64,000 nucleotides of DNA from Jidongwangia harbinensis (GTDB lineage Bacteria > Actinomycetota > Actinomycetes > Mycobacteriales > Micromonosporaceae). This document shows, one piece after another, positions 8,994 to 17,360 of the stretch. Both the position numbers and the translations under genes were made by a program. Below the pieces are notes generated by a model. That model saw only the letters and a program-made list of their open reading frames with translations, ran no database searches and was not told the DNA's origin. Numbering within the stretch: position 1 is the first letter of the stretch; the number at the start of each line of letters is the position of its first letter. Location of the stretch: assembly GCF_020216025.1 (NCBI RefSeq), contig NZ_JAIWNC010000009.1, positions 62,001 to 126,000 of the forward strand, read 5' to 3'.

Positions 8994-10133
8994 TCAGGAG
9001 CGGAGCACGGTCGCGTACGCCTCGGCGGTGGTCTCGGCGACCCGCTCCCAGCCCATCCGCTGCGTCGCCGACTCCAGCCCCGCGGTCGCGAACCGCTGCC
9101 AGGTCGGCTCGTCGCGCAGCAGGGTGATCAGCGCACCGGCCAGGGCCGGGGCGTCGGCCGGGGGCACCGACAGGCCGTTGCGGCCGTGGTCGAGGACGGC
9201 CCGCACGCAGGCCACGTCCGTGCCGACCACCGGCAGGCCCACCGCCATCGCCTCGACCAGCGCCATCGCCGGCGGCGAGGTGGTGTAGTCGAACTTGAAC
9301 GGCCAGGTGCCCACCTGCGCCGCGGCCAGCTCGGCCAGCAGGTCCGGCACCGGCTCGGTGACCACGTCGACGGCCTCGCCGGCGGTGCCGGCCCGGGCCA
9401 GGATCCGGGGCAGTTCCGGCCGCGGGATCAGCAGCAGCCGCAGCCGCGCGCCGGGCACCGCGGCCCGCACCCTCGGGAACGCGGCCAGCAGCGTGTCCAG
9501 GCCGCGGACCGTCTCGGACCGGCCGGCGAAGACGATGGTGGGCCGCTCGGTGTCGAAGCGCGCCCGGCGCGGGTCGACCGGCGCCCCGGAGCTGAACCGG
9601 ACCACGTTCAGGCCGCGGCGGCCGCCGAGCCGGTCGGCGACCCGGGGATCGGGGGTGAGGACGGTGCCCACCCCGGCCCGGCGCAGCGCGGCGGCGGCCA
9701 GCGGCACCGGCAGCACCGTGGTCACCACCACCCGGGCCCGCAGCACGTTGGAGGTGCGCATCTCCGTCACGCTGGCCCGGCGCCACGCGGCCGGGCCGGG
9801 CAGCGTCGGCCACGCGTACGCGGTGAGCAGCTTGCGGTACGGGCGCAACGCGGGCAGCAGCGCCAGGAACGGGCCGAGCGCGCCGGCGTGCAGGTGCACC
9901 AGGTCCGGCCGGACCTTGTCGAGCGCGTCCCGCAGCGCCTCGGAGCGGCCCAGCGGGAACGTCTCCAGCCGGCCGCCGATCTCGTGCACGCCGGCGAACG
10001 CGTCCTGGCCGTCGAGCGCGTGCGTGGTGATCAGGTGGTGCTCGCCGCGGACCCGGTGGGTCAGCTCGGTGACCGTGCGGCCCATCGCCTCCTTCGCGGA
10101 GAACTCGGCGATCACGTGCGCGACCCGGCTCAT
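8994..10133 (-). CDS. GT4-type glycosyltransferase (GT-B fold)
   Basis: 379 residues. The N-terminal half carries an acceptor-domain Rossmann fold (DLVHLHAGALGPFLALLPALRP), the C-terminal half a donor domain (TIVFAGRSETVRGLDTLLAAFPRV) with the GT4 signature region SPPAMALVEAMAVGLPVVGTDV containing the conserved Glu. Such retaining enzymes transfer a sugar from a nucleotide donor on the cytoplasmic face. Its start overlaps the end of the upstream GT2 gene by four bases, so the two are co-translated. The donor sugar is unknown. Confidence 0.85.
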   Translation of the reverse strand: MSRVAHVIAEFSAKEAMGRTVTELTHRVRGEHHLITTHALDGQDAFAGVHEIGGRLETFPLGRSEALRDALDKVRPDLVHLHAGALGPFLALLPALRPYRKLLTAYAWPTLPGPAAWRRASVTEMRTSNVLRARVVVTTVLPVPLAAAALRRAGVGTVLTPDPRVADRLGGRRGLNVVRFSSGAPVDPRRARFDTERPTIVFAGRSETVRGLDTLLAAFPRVRAAVPGARLRLLLIPRPELPRILARAGTAGEAVDVVTEPVPDLLAELAAAQVGTWPFKFDYTTSPPAMALVEAMAVGLPVVGTDVACVRAVLDHGRNGLSVPPADAPALAGALITLLRDEPTWQRFATAGLESATQRMGWERVAETTAEAYATVLRS

Positions 10134-10990
10134 GCCGTACCCCCGCGGGCGTTGCGGTCCGCCAGCCGGTGCCGCACCTGGCCGGCCGCGCCGAAGCCGA
10201 ACTCGCCGACCTTCATCACCCAGAGCCCGCCGTAGAGCAGCGGGTGCGAGAACGCGTACCGGTAGTTGCGCAGGTAGAGGCCGAAGCGGTGGAAGATGTT
10301 GGTCTGCCACCGGAACGCCTCGGGGTGCTCGCCGGCGAACAGGTCGGCGGTGCCGGAGTACCCCAGCTTCTTGCGCATGGTCTTGCGCAGCCGCAGGTCG
10401 CCCTCGTTGTGGTACAGGAAGTTGCGGGTGCGGCCGACGAGGTAGCCGGCCCGGCGTACCCGCAGGTCGAAGTCCTTGTCCTCGGAGAAGACCATCCGCT
10501 CGTCGTGGCCGCCGAGCTTGTCGTAGATGTCGCGCCGCACGCAGCGCAGCGACTCGATCTGCTCCACCCCGTCGTAGATCTTCTTCTCCAGCCACTTGCA
10601 CCGGGCCCAGAACGTGGTGCCGAACGCCTCCTCCGGGATGACCAGGGCGTCGTACTCGCCGGCGAGCAGGTCGGCGCACTCGCCGATCAGGCCGGGGGTG
10701 ACCGTCATGTCCGAGTCGAGGTGCAGCAGGATCGATCCGCGCGCCTCGGCCGCGCCGCGCTTGCGGCCCTGGGCCATCGAGCGGTTCTCCTGGAGGTACG
10801 TGACGTCCAGGCCGCCGCCCCGGAACTCCTCGATCAGCGCCCGGGTGCCGTCCGTGGAGCGCAGGTCGTCGTTGATGATCACTTCGAAGTCCCGGTACTC
10901 CGAGGCCCGGCAGGCGCCCAGGAAGTCCCGCAGCAGCGGTGCGCTGTCGTAGGCCGGAACGATCACCGACACCACGGGGTGGGTCGTCAT
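10130..10990 (-). CDS. GT2-family glycosyltransferase (GT-A fold)
   Basis: 286 residues. VSVIVPAYDSAPLLRDFLGAC begins the nucleotide-binding half and LHLDSDMTV carries the DxD metal motif. EDKDFDLRVRRAGYLVGR is the ED-type catalytic region. There is no membrane helix pair, so it is probably a soluble or peripheral inverting enzyme acting on a lipid-linked acceptor. It is first in a two-gene unit with the GT4 gene and lies 30 bases downstream of the next GT4 gene's stop on the same strand. Confidence 0.87.
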   Translation of the reverse strand: MTTHPVVSVIVPAYDSAPLLRDFLGACRASEYRDFEVIINDDLRSTDGTRALIEEFRGGGLDVTYLQENRSMAQGRKRGAAEARGSILLHLDSDMTVTPGLIGECADLLAGEYDALVIPEEAFGTTFWARCKWLEKKIYDGVEQIESLRCVRRDIYDKLGGHDERMVFSEDKDFDLRVRRAGYLVGRTRNFLYHNEGDLRLRKTMRKKLGYSGTADLFAGEHPEAFRWQTNIFHRFGLYLRNYRYAFSHPLLYGGLWVMKVGEFGFGAAGQVRHRLADRNARGGTA

Positions 10991-11020
10991 TTCCTCATAG
11001 TAAGAGGCTGTTCACCCGGT

Positions 11021-12121
11021 TCAGGACCGATATTGCATAGTACGCCCGGGTACCCGGGCGTGGGCGCACACCGCGTCGAGCACCGTGGCGGCGACGTGGT
11101 CCCAGGAGTGGGCGCCGCCGTACGGCAGCGGTGCGGGCTCGGCCGCGGTCAGCTCCGGCAGCCGCTCGACCAGCCGGTGGGCGAGCGCCTCCGGCCGCGG
11201 CGGCACCACGTCCCCGCCCGCCGCCCGGGTCGAGTCGCGCAGGCCGGGCACGTCGTACGCGATGGTCGGCGTGCCCAGCGCCGCGGCCTCCGTGACCACC
11301 AGGCCCCAGCCCTCGCGCACACTGGTGGCCAGGTGCACGTGGGCCCGCGCCATCCGCAGGTGCTTGGCCTCCTCGGAGACCCGGCCCAGGAATTCGACAC
11401 CGGCCGGTGCCTGCCGGCGCAGCCGGTCCAGCAGCGGGCCGCCGCCGATCATCCAGAGTCGCAGGTCGGGGACCGCGCGCCGGCTCAGCTGCACCGCCCG
11501 GATGACGTCCCAGGGCCGCTTGTAGCTGACCATCCGGCCGCAGAACACCGCGGTCGGCACGGTCTCCCGGCCGGGCCGGGGGAGCGGGTCCGGCGGCTCG
11601 TAGCCCTCCGGGACCACCGTGACGTCGCGGGCGCCGAACCGGGCCAGCGCGTCCCGGGTGGAGTCCGACACCGCCAGGATCGGTGCCCCGGCCAGCCGCC
11701 GCAACCAGCCCGGTTCGAGCCGGTGCCGGCCCAGGTGGGCGAGCAGCGGCGGGGCGTTGATGTGCCAGATCTCCTCGCACGTCTGATGCACCAGCGCGAT
11801 CGTGGGGGTGCCGTCGTCGACCCATTCGTGCGCCAGGAACGGCACCGTGTTGGTCTCGTCGATCACCACGTCGTACCGGCCGCGTCCGTGCCGCTGCCAC
11901 CACCGCCGCGCCTCGCGGTAGACGGTGAAGCGGTTGCCGGCCCGGATCACCCGGTAGCCGTCCACCACCTCGGTGCCGGGCCGGCCGGCGACCGCGGCGG
12001 CGAACAACGTCACCGCGTGGCCGTCCGCGGCCCAGCGGCGCAGCACCTGCTCGGTGTAGACCTCCGCACCGCCGGACGCCGGGTGGGCCAGGTCACGCCA
12101 GTTCAGCACCAGGATGCGCAC
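11021..12121 (-). CDS. GT4-type glycosyltransferase
   Basis: 366 residues from a GTG at 12121 that has a strong cggagg six bases upstream; a longer in-frame start at 12184 lacks this support. MRILVLNWRDLAHPASGGAE is a typical GT4 N-terminus. GRMVSYKRPWDVIRAVQ marks the donor domain, and SVREGWGLVVTEAAALGTPTIAYDV contains the conserved ExxxxxxE region. The start lies 29 bases inside the flippase gene, an overlap that suggests coupled translation. It should add a sugar to the glycan repeat unit handled by that flippase. Confidence 0.87.
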   Translation of the reverse strand: MRILVLNWRDLAHPASGGAEVYTEQVLRRWAADGHAVTLFAAAVAGRPGTEVVDGYRVIRAGNRFTVYREARRWWQRHGRGRYDVVIDETNTVPFLAHEWVDDGTPTIALVHQTCEEIWHINAPPLLAHLGRHRLEPGWLRRLAGAPILAVSDSTRDALARFGARDVTVVPEGYEPPDPLPRPGRETVPTAVFCGRMVSYKRPWDVIRAVQLSRRAVPDLRLWMIGGGPLLDRLRRQAPAGVEFLGRVSEEAKHLRMARAHVHLATSVREGWGLVVTEAAALGTPTIAYDVPGLRDSTRAAGGDVVPPRPEALAHRLVERLPELTAAEPAPLPYGGAHSWDHVAATVLDAVCAHARVPGRTMQYRS

Positions 12122-13418
12122 GTACGACCTCCGCGGATCGGCCCGCCGGAGCGGCGGTACCGGCAGGATCGGTAGCGGAGGCATCGACTTGAGTAGTCGC
12201 CGGACGCGGGCGGCGCCAGGCCCGGCCCTCGAGCACGGCCAGCAGCAGCAGCGTGGGTACCAGGGCCGCGGCCGAGCACACGGCGATCTGCGTCGCCGAG
12301 CCGTGCCAGACCTCGATCAGCGCCACCTCCACTGCGGCACCGGCCCAGGGGATGACGATGGTGCGGGACCGGCGGGCCAGCCCGGCGTACGTCAGGACGG
12401 TGACCAGCGAGGTCAGCGCCGCCACGCCGGCCAGCGCGCGGACCAGGCCGGTCGCGTCGGCGTACCCGTCGCCGTAGAGCAGGTGCAGCACCAGCGCGGG
12501 CACCGCGACGATCGCCGCGGCGCCCAGCATCGCCGGGCCGCTCACCATCGCCCCGCCCACGGCCAGCGCCCGCCCCCGCCCCGGACGGGCCCACGCCAGC
12601 AGCAGCCGGGGGAACACCACCGACATCAGCGCGGCCGGCAGGGCCAGCACGGTCTTCGCGATGGTGGCGGCGGCCACGTACGAGCCGGATCCGTGCTCCG
12701 GCAGGTGATGCCGGGCCAGCAGCAGGTCGACCGTGGAGAACAGGAACAGCCCGGTCACCGCGAACCCGGCGTGCGCCACCGAGCCCAGCCGCAGCCCGGT
12801 GCCCGGCTCGGCACCGGCCGCCGGGCGGCGCAGCGGAACCGCCGCCACCAGCAGCGCGGCCACCTCGGCCAGCACCGTCGCCAGCAGCGCACCGCTGACC
12901 CCGAACGGCACCACCAGCACCACGCCCGCGACCAGCCGTACCGCGGTGGCGACCAGGTAGGTGACGGCCACCGTGCGGCCCTGGTGGTCGCCCAGCAGCA
13001 GGCCCCGCGCGGTGGCCAGCACCGCGGCCAGCACCAGGTACGGGGCCAGCTGGGCCGCGTCGAGCAGCGATCCCAGGTGGAAGTAGTCGCGCAGCAGCGG
13101 CGCGGCGAGCAGCACCACGGCGGCCGGCGCCAGCGACCAGAGCGCCACCGGCCGCAGCGCCCGGCGGGCGGTGTCGCCGGACAGGCCGTGCTCGGCGGCG
13201 AGCGCGGACGCCGCGGTCTGCAGGGCGCCCAGCGGGACGCCGAGCATGACCATGGCGGCCAGCACGGCGCCCAGCGCACCGTACGAGCCGGGTTCGAGCA
13301 GCCGGCCGACCACCGCGTGGAAGATCAGGTTACCGGCGCTCTGCGCGGCGACGGCCACGGCGATCAGGCCCACGCCGCGGGTCAGGAACCGGGCGATCCG
13401 GGCAGGCAGATGTGTCAC
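12093..13418 (-). CDS. Wzx-like polysaccharide flippase (MATE/MOP superfamily)
   Basis: 441 residues with about twelve to fourteen hydrophobic helices and few charges between them, from LTRGVGLIAVAVAAQSAGNLIFHAVV to ALVPTLLLLAVLEG, followed by a hydrophilic tail of ~45 residues. Size and helix pattern fit oligosaccharide flippases that move lipid-linked repeat units across the membrane. Three glycosyltransferases downstream on the same strand support export of the glycan made here. A MATE drug exporter is less likely given the context. Confidence 0.75.
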   Translation of the reverse strand: MTHLPARIARFLTRGVGLIAVAVAAQSAGNLIFHAVVGRLLEPGSYGALGAVLAAMVMLGVPLGALQTAASALAAEHGLSGDTARRALRPVALWSLAPAAVVLLAAPLLRDYFHLGSLLDAAQLAPYLVLAAVLATARGLLLGDHQGRTVAVTYLVATAVRLVAGVVLVVPFGVSGALLATVLAEVAALLVAAVPLRRPAAGAEPGTGLRLGSVAHAGFAVTGLFLFSTVDLLLARHHLPEHGSGSYVAAATIAKTVLALPAALMSVVFPRLLLAWARPGRGRALAVGGAMVSGPAMLGAAAIVAVPALVLHLLYGDGYADATGLVRALAGVAALTSLVTVLTYAGLARRSRTIVIPWAGAAVEVALIEVWHGSATQIAVCSAAALVPTLLLLAVLEGRAWRRPRPATTQVDASATDPAGTAAPAGRSAEVVRAHPGAELA

Positions 13419-13526
13419 ACCGGATTGATCGACCGTCCGCCCGGAGAACTGCCCGGTTCCGCGGAAAGCTTTGCGTCACACCCACCCCGGGATGGCGATA
13501 CGCCACCCACGGACGACCTCCGGGGC

Positions 13527-13544
13527 CATAATCGTGGGGAAATG
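13527..13544 (+). promoter_or_regulatory. Possible -10 element of the kinase-like gene
   Basis: CATAAT at 13527-13532 is a rare AT-rich hexamer here and lies 9 bases before the ATG at 13542, with gtgggga between. A start of transcription very near the initiation codon is implied if the hexamer is used. Confidence 0.35.
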
Positions 13545-15227
13545 ACCGATTATCGGCGAACCGGTGCAGAGACCGGCCCACCGCACGGCCCGACCGCGGT
13601 GGGTGCGGGCGTGCCTGCCCGGAGCGTCCTGCCGGCCGCCGTCGCCGCCGCGCTGGACGCCGGCGGCGCGCCCTGGGCCTGGCAGGGCCCGGCCGGCGCC
13701 CCCGAGCGCTGGGCCGCCGACTCCGGCCCGCAGGACCTCGACATCTGGTACGCCGCCCCGTCGCCCGACGAACCGGTGGCCGCGCTGGCCCGGGAGTTCG
13801 CGTGCGCCCGCGTCGCCGAGGCCCACGACCCGCGGCGGCTGTGCCACGTCAGCCTCGCCGTGGAGACCACCACCGGGGCCGCCGTCGTCGACCTGACCTA
13901 CCGCGACCTGCGGGTCGGCCCGGTGCTGCTGGTGCCGGCCACGGAGATCCGGGCGGACCCCGCCACCCACCGCCTCACCGGCGCCGCCGCGGTGGCCGAC
14001 CTGCTGGTCCGCCCGGTCCTGCGGGGCCGGCTGCCGGGCCCGGGCCGGCTGGCCGAGGCGCGCGCCGCCTGGACCCAGGCCGCACCCGGCGACCGGCAGA
14101 CCCTGGCCCGCCGGCTGGCCGCGGAACTGGGCGCCGGCGTCGCCGGGGACCTCATCGCGGTCGCCGCCGGCGCACCGCCCGCCGCCGGGTTGCCCCGCCG
14201 GGCCCGGCTGCGCCTCGCGGTACGCAGCCTGGCCCCGGGCGTGGTCGCGGCGACCTGGGCGCAGCGGCGTACCGTGTTGCCGGCCGGGTCCGCGGCCGGG
14301 CCGCTGGGCCTGCGGATGCGCGGCGTGGTGGTGGCGCTGGTCGGCACGGACGGCTCCGGCAAGTCCACCGTCGCCGACGGGCTGCACCGCCGGTTGCACC
14401 GCCTCGGGCTGCCGACCAGCCCCACCTACTTCGGCATGGCCCGGGGGAACCTGCCGGGCGTGGCGGCCGCCCGCCGGCTGCTCGGGGCCGGCTCCACCGC
14501 TCCCGGCCCCGCTCCCGGCCTCGCTCCCGGCCCCGCTCCCGGCCAGCCTCCCGGCTCGGCCGAGCCCTCAGGCCCGGCCCAGCCCTCACCTCCCGACCCG
14601 TCTGCCGAGGCCCCCGCGGAGGCGCCCGCCGCCCGGCCGCCCGCTGCCCGGACGCCGGACGCCCGGACGGCGGAGGCTCGGACGGCGGAGGCTCGGACGG
14701 CGGAGGCTCGGACGGCGGAGGCTCGGACGGCGGAGGCTCGGACGCCGGAGGCCTGGACGGGGGAGGCCTGGACGGCGGACGCCCCGGCCAGGCCCGCCGA
14801 CCGGCCCTTGTTGCGCCGCGCCGCGGCGTGGGTCTACGCCGCCGAGTACCTGTGGCGCTACCTGCGCACGGTCGCCCCCGCTGTGGCCCGGCGCCGGGTG
14901 GTCATCGCCGACCGCTGGGTCTACGACCTGCGCGAGTCGCCGTGGCCCGGCTCGCGCGCCGCCCGGGTCGCGGAACGCCTCGTGCCCGCCCCCGATCTGC
15001 TGGTCCTGCCGGACGCACCGGCCGACGTCATCCACCGGCGCAAGCCCGAGCGCACCCCGGCCGAGCAGGCCCGGCAGCAGGAGACGTTCCGGCGGCTGCT
15101 CGCCGAGCGGCCGGCCCGCCTCGCCGAACTCGTGGTGGACACCTCCGGCGCCCGGCCCGACCCGCTCGCCGACCTCGTCGCCGCGGTGCTGCAGGCAGCG
15201 CACGGCCCGCGGCGCCGCCGACGGTGA
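13542..15227 (+). CDS. Nucleotidyltransferase-like / thymidylate-kinase-like fusion with repetitive insert
   Basis: 561 residues; ATG preceded by gtgggga. The N-terminal part (~residues 25-200) resembles a minimal nucleotidyltransferase fold, with DLDIW as an acidic strand and a second acidic strand AVVDLTYRD. A P-loop VGTDGSGKST lies at ~267-276 and VVIADRWVYDLRESPWPG, the DR motif of TMP kinases, at ~455. Between them is a Pro/Ala-rich insert of ~100 residues made of PAPG and RTAEA repeats. Without it, P-loop-to-DR spacing would be near normal for TMP kinases. It overlaps the next gene by four bases. Such kinase-like proteins occur in glycan clusters, but the substrate here is unknown. Confidence 0.7.
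   Translation: MTDYRRTGAETGPPHGPTAVGAGVPARSVLPAAVAAALDAGGAPWAWQGPAGAPERWAADSGPQDLDIWYAAPSPDEPVAALAREFACARVAEAHDPRRLCHVSLAVETTTGAAVVDLTYRDLRVGPVLLVPATEIRADPATHRLTGAAAVADLLVRPVLRGRLPGPGRLAEARAAWTQAAPGDRQTLARRLAAELGAGVAGDLIAVAAGAPPAAGLPRRARLRLAVRSLAPGVVAATWAQRRTVLPAGSAAGPLGLRMRGVVVALVGTDGSGKSTVADGLHRRLHRLGLPTSPTYFGMARGNLPGVAAARRLLGAGSTAPGPAPGLAPGPAPGQPPGSAEPSGPAQPSPPDPSAEAPAEAPAARPPAARTPDARTAEARTAEARTAEARTAEARTAEARTPEAWTGEAWTADAPARPADRPLLRRAAAWVYAAEYLWRYLRTVAPAVARRRVVIADRWVYDLRESPWPGSRAARVAERLVPAPDLLVLPDAPADVIHRRKPERTPAEQARQQETFRRLLAERPARLAELVVDTSGARPDPLADLVAAVLQAAHGPRRRRR
14649..14783 (+). repeat. 15-bp minisatellite within the kinase-like gene
   Basis: Nine consecutive 15-bp units, five of them identical (cggacggcggaggct at 14664-14738) and four variants at the edges. 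They encode the five-residue repeat RTAEA in frame. A shorter Ala-Pro-Gly repeat with a 12-bp period lies just upstream, near 14500-14555. Confidence 0.92.
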
Positions 15228-17329
15228 CAGCCGTCGCGGCACCGCCCGGGCCGGCACGGCGCCCGTTGTGGCAGGAGCCCGGCTGGGGCCTGCGCCCGGC
15301 CCGGCTGACCGTGGAGTCCGCGCTGCTCGGCCTCGTCGCCGGGATCGCGGTCGTCGCGCCGTGGACCCAGCCGGGATACCTGCTGCTGCTCGACTGGGTG
15401 GCCGGGCCGAACCACGCGCTCACCCCGGGCCTCTACGGGCTCGACCCGGCCGCGCTGGACGCCCTGCCGTACCGCCTGGCCACCCACGCCCTGCGCAACG
15501 TCGTCGGTCCCGGCGCCACCGGCTGGCTGATGGTCCTCTGCTACTTCCCGGTGGCCGCCGCGGGCGTGTCCGCACTGGCCGCCGGGGGCCGGTGGCGGCG
15601 GCACCCGGCGGCGCTCTTCGTCTGCGTCAACCCCTTCGTCATCGAACGCATCCAGGCCGGGCACGTGCCGTTCCTGCTGTCCGTGGCGCTGCTCTGCGTG
15701 ATGACCGGCTCCGCGGTCCGGGCGCGGCGGCGGGCACGCTGGTTCGCGGCCCGGCCGGCCGGCTGGTACGCGCTCGCCATGTCGGTCGGCCCGCACGCCG
15801 CCTGGCTGGGCGGCGCCGCGCTGCTCGCCGTGGCCCTGCTGCCCCGGCCGCGGCGGCGCCACCTGGTCCGTACCGCGGCCACGGTCGTCTCGGCGGGCTG
15901 CATCTACGCCTACGCGATCGCGGTCACCGCGAGCGCCATCCTCACCGTGCGGGTCGGCACGGACGACCTCGAGGTGTACGCCCCGCACGCCGGCCCCGGC
16001 GGCATGCTCGTCACGCTGACCACGCTGCGCGGCTTCTGGCGCGGCGGCGCGGACAGCAGCCCGCAGGTGGTGCTGGGCCTGGCCCCGGCCGCGGTGATGC
16101 TGCTCGCCGCGGTCTACGGGCTGGCCCGGCTGTGCCGCCGCGACCCGGTCGTCGGCAGGCCGCTGGCCGCGCTCACCGCGGCCGGTCTGCTGCTCGGCGC
16201 CGGAATCCACGGGCCGCTCGAGCCGGTCTACCGGGCCGCGTTCGACGTGGTGCCGCTCTTCACCGCGATGCGGGAACAACAGAAGTGGGTCGCGCTCGCG
16301 ATGATCGGCTACGCGATCGGCATCGGCGCGACGGTGGAGGCGGCGGCCGCGGCCTGCCGGGCGGCCCGGCCGCCGGTCAGCCGGATCGTCGCCGTCGCGA
16401 CGTTGCTGGCGGTGGGCGGCATGCACGCGGCGGTGGCCCCGTCGCTGATCTGGGGCCTCGGCGGCACGGTCCGGGTGAGTCACTACCCGAAGGCCTGGTA
16501 CGACGCCGATCGCCTGATGGGCAACGGCACCGAGTCGGTGCTGTTCCTGCCGTGGCACCTGTACCAGCCGTTCTCGTTCACCCGGGCGCGCACCGTGGCG
16601 ACCCCGGCCGGCGCGTTCTTCCGCCGCCCGGTGATCAGCAGCGACGCGGTGGAACTGGGACCGGTGCAGACCAACTCGTCGTCGTTGCGGATGGCGTACC
16701 TGCACCGGGTCCTGGCGGCCGGCGGCACCGGCCGGTTCGGCCGGCTGGTGGCCCCGCTCGGTGTCCGGTACGTGGCCCTGGCCCGGGAACGGGAGACCGA
16801 GGAGTACGCCTGGCTGGCCAGGCAGACCGATCTCCGCCGGGTCCTGCGCACGCCGCAGCTGGACCTCTACCGGGTCGAGGCCAACGGCACCGGCCGGGTA
16901 CTGGGTGCCCGGGCCGGCGACGGTACGTCGGTGATGGCCCGGGCGGCCCGCGGCGGGCTCGGCACCGAGGCGGTGCTCCCGGGCGGCCCGGCCCAGCGGC
17001 CGCTGCCGTCGAAGGCGTACGGCGGCATCCGGCGGCTGAGTTCGACCAGTTGGCGGGTGGACCCGGGGACGCCCGGGTGGGTGGTGATCCCGGAGGAGTG
17101 GTCGCCCGGCTGGGCCGCCGAGGATCTGCTCACCCGGCGTACCGCGGCCGGGACGGTGGCGGTGCGCGTGGGCATCGAGCCGATCACGCTGCGCTACACG
17201 CCGTGGCGGTGGCTGCGGCTGGGCCTGGCGGCGTCGCTGCTGTCGTTGGCGCTGCTGGTGGTGGCGGGCCTGAACGAGCACCGCCGGGACCTGCCGTACT
17301 GGTTCACGTACCCCGGCTCGAAGGAGTGA
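15224..17329 (+). CDS. Large multi-TM glycan-assembly membrane protein (GT-C/YfhO-like)
   Basis: 701 residues from a GTG overlapping the kinase-like stop by four bases (GTGA). The first ~400 residues contain about nine hydrophobic helices (ALLGLVAGIAVVAPW, LLVALLP-type segments, AVATLLAVGGMHAAVA). Residues ~420-660 are soluble and extracytoplasmic (YPKAWYDADRLM, VLFLPWHLYQPF), followed by one final helix (LGLAASLLSLALLVVAGL). The shape parallels the 1,225-residue protein at 2.8 kb and YfhO-type proteins implicated in glycosylation of surface polymers. No catalytic motif can be assigned with confidence. Confidence 0.65.
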   Translation: MTAVAAPPGPARRPLWQEPGWGLRPARLTVESALLGLVAGIAVVAPWTQPGYLLLLDWVAGPNHALTPGLYGLDPAALDALPYRLATHALRNVVGPGATGWLMVLCYFPVAAAGVSALAAGGRWRRHPAALFVCVNPFVIERIQAGHVPFLLSVALLCVMTGSAVRARRRARWFAARPAGWYALAMSVGPHAAWLGGAALLAVALLPRPRRRHLVRTAATVVSAGCIYAYAIAVTASAILTVRVGTDDLEVYAPHAGPGGMLVTLTTLRGFWRGGADSSPQVVLGLAPAAVMLLAAVYGLARLCRRDPVVGRPLAALTAAGLLLGAGIHGPLEPVYRAAFDVVPLFTAMREQQKWVALAMIGYAIGIGATVEAAAAACRAARPPVSRIVAVATLLAVGGMHAAVAPSLIWGLGGTVRVSHYPKAWYDADRLMGNGTESVLFLPWHLYQPFSFTRARTVATPAGAFFRRPVISSDAVELGPVQTNSSSLRMAYLHRVLAAGGTGRFGRLVAPLGVRYVALARERETEEYAWLARQTDLRRVLRTPQLDLYRVEANGTGRVLGARAGDGTSVMARAARGGLGTEAVLPGGPAQRPLPSKAYGGIRRLSSTSWRVDPGTPGWVVIPEEWSPGWAAEDLLTRRTAAGTVAVRVGIEPITLRYTPWRWLRLGLAASLLSLALLVVAGLNEHRRDLPYWFTYPGSKE

Positions 17330-17360
17330 ACGGACCTCCGCCGGACCGGCCCGGTGGGGC

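Noticed and set aside
12114..13541. Upstream extension of the kinase-like frame opposite the flippase
   Set aside because: It is a Gln/Arg/Gly-rich shadow of the minus-strand flippase; coding character begins at ATG 13542.
14649..14783. Tandem array as a CRISPR-like repeat
   Set aside because: Units are contiguous without spacers, 15 bp long and in frame, so it is a coding minisatellite.
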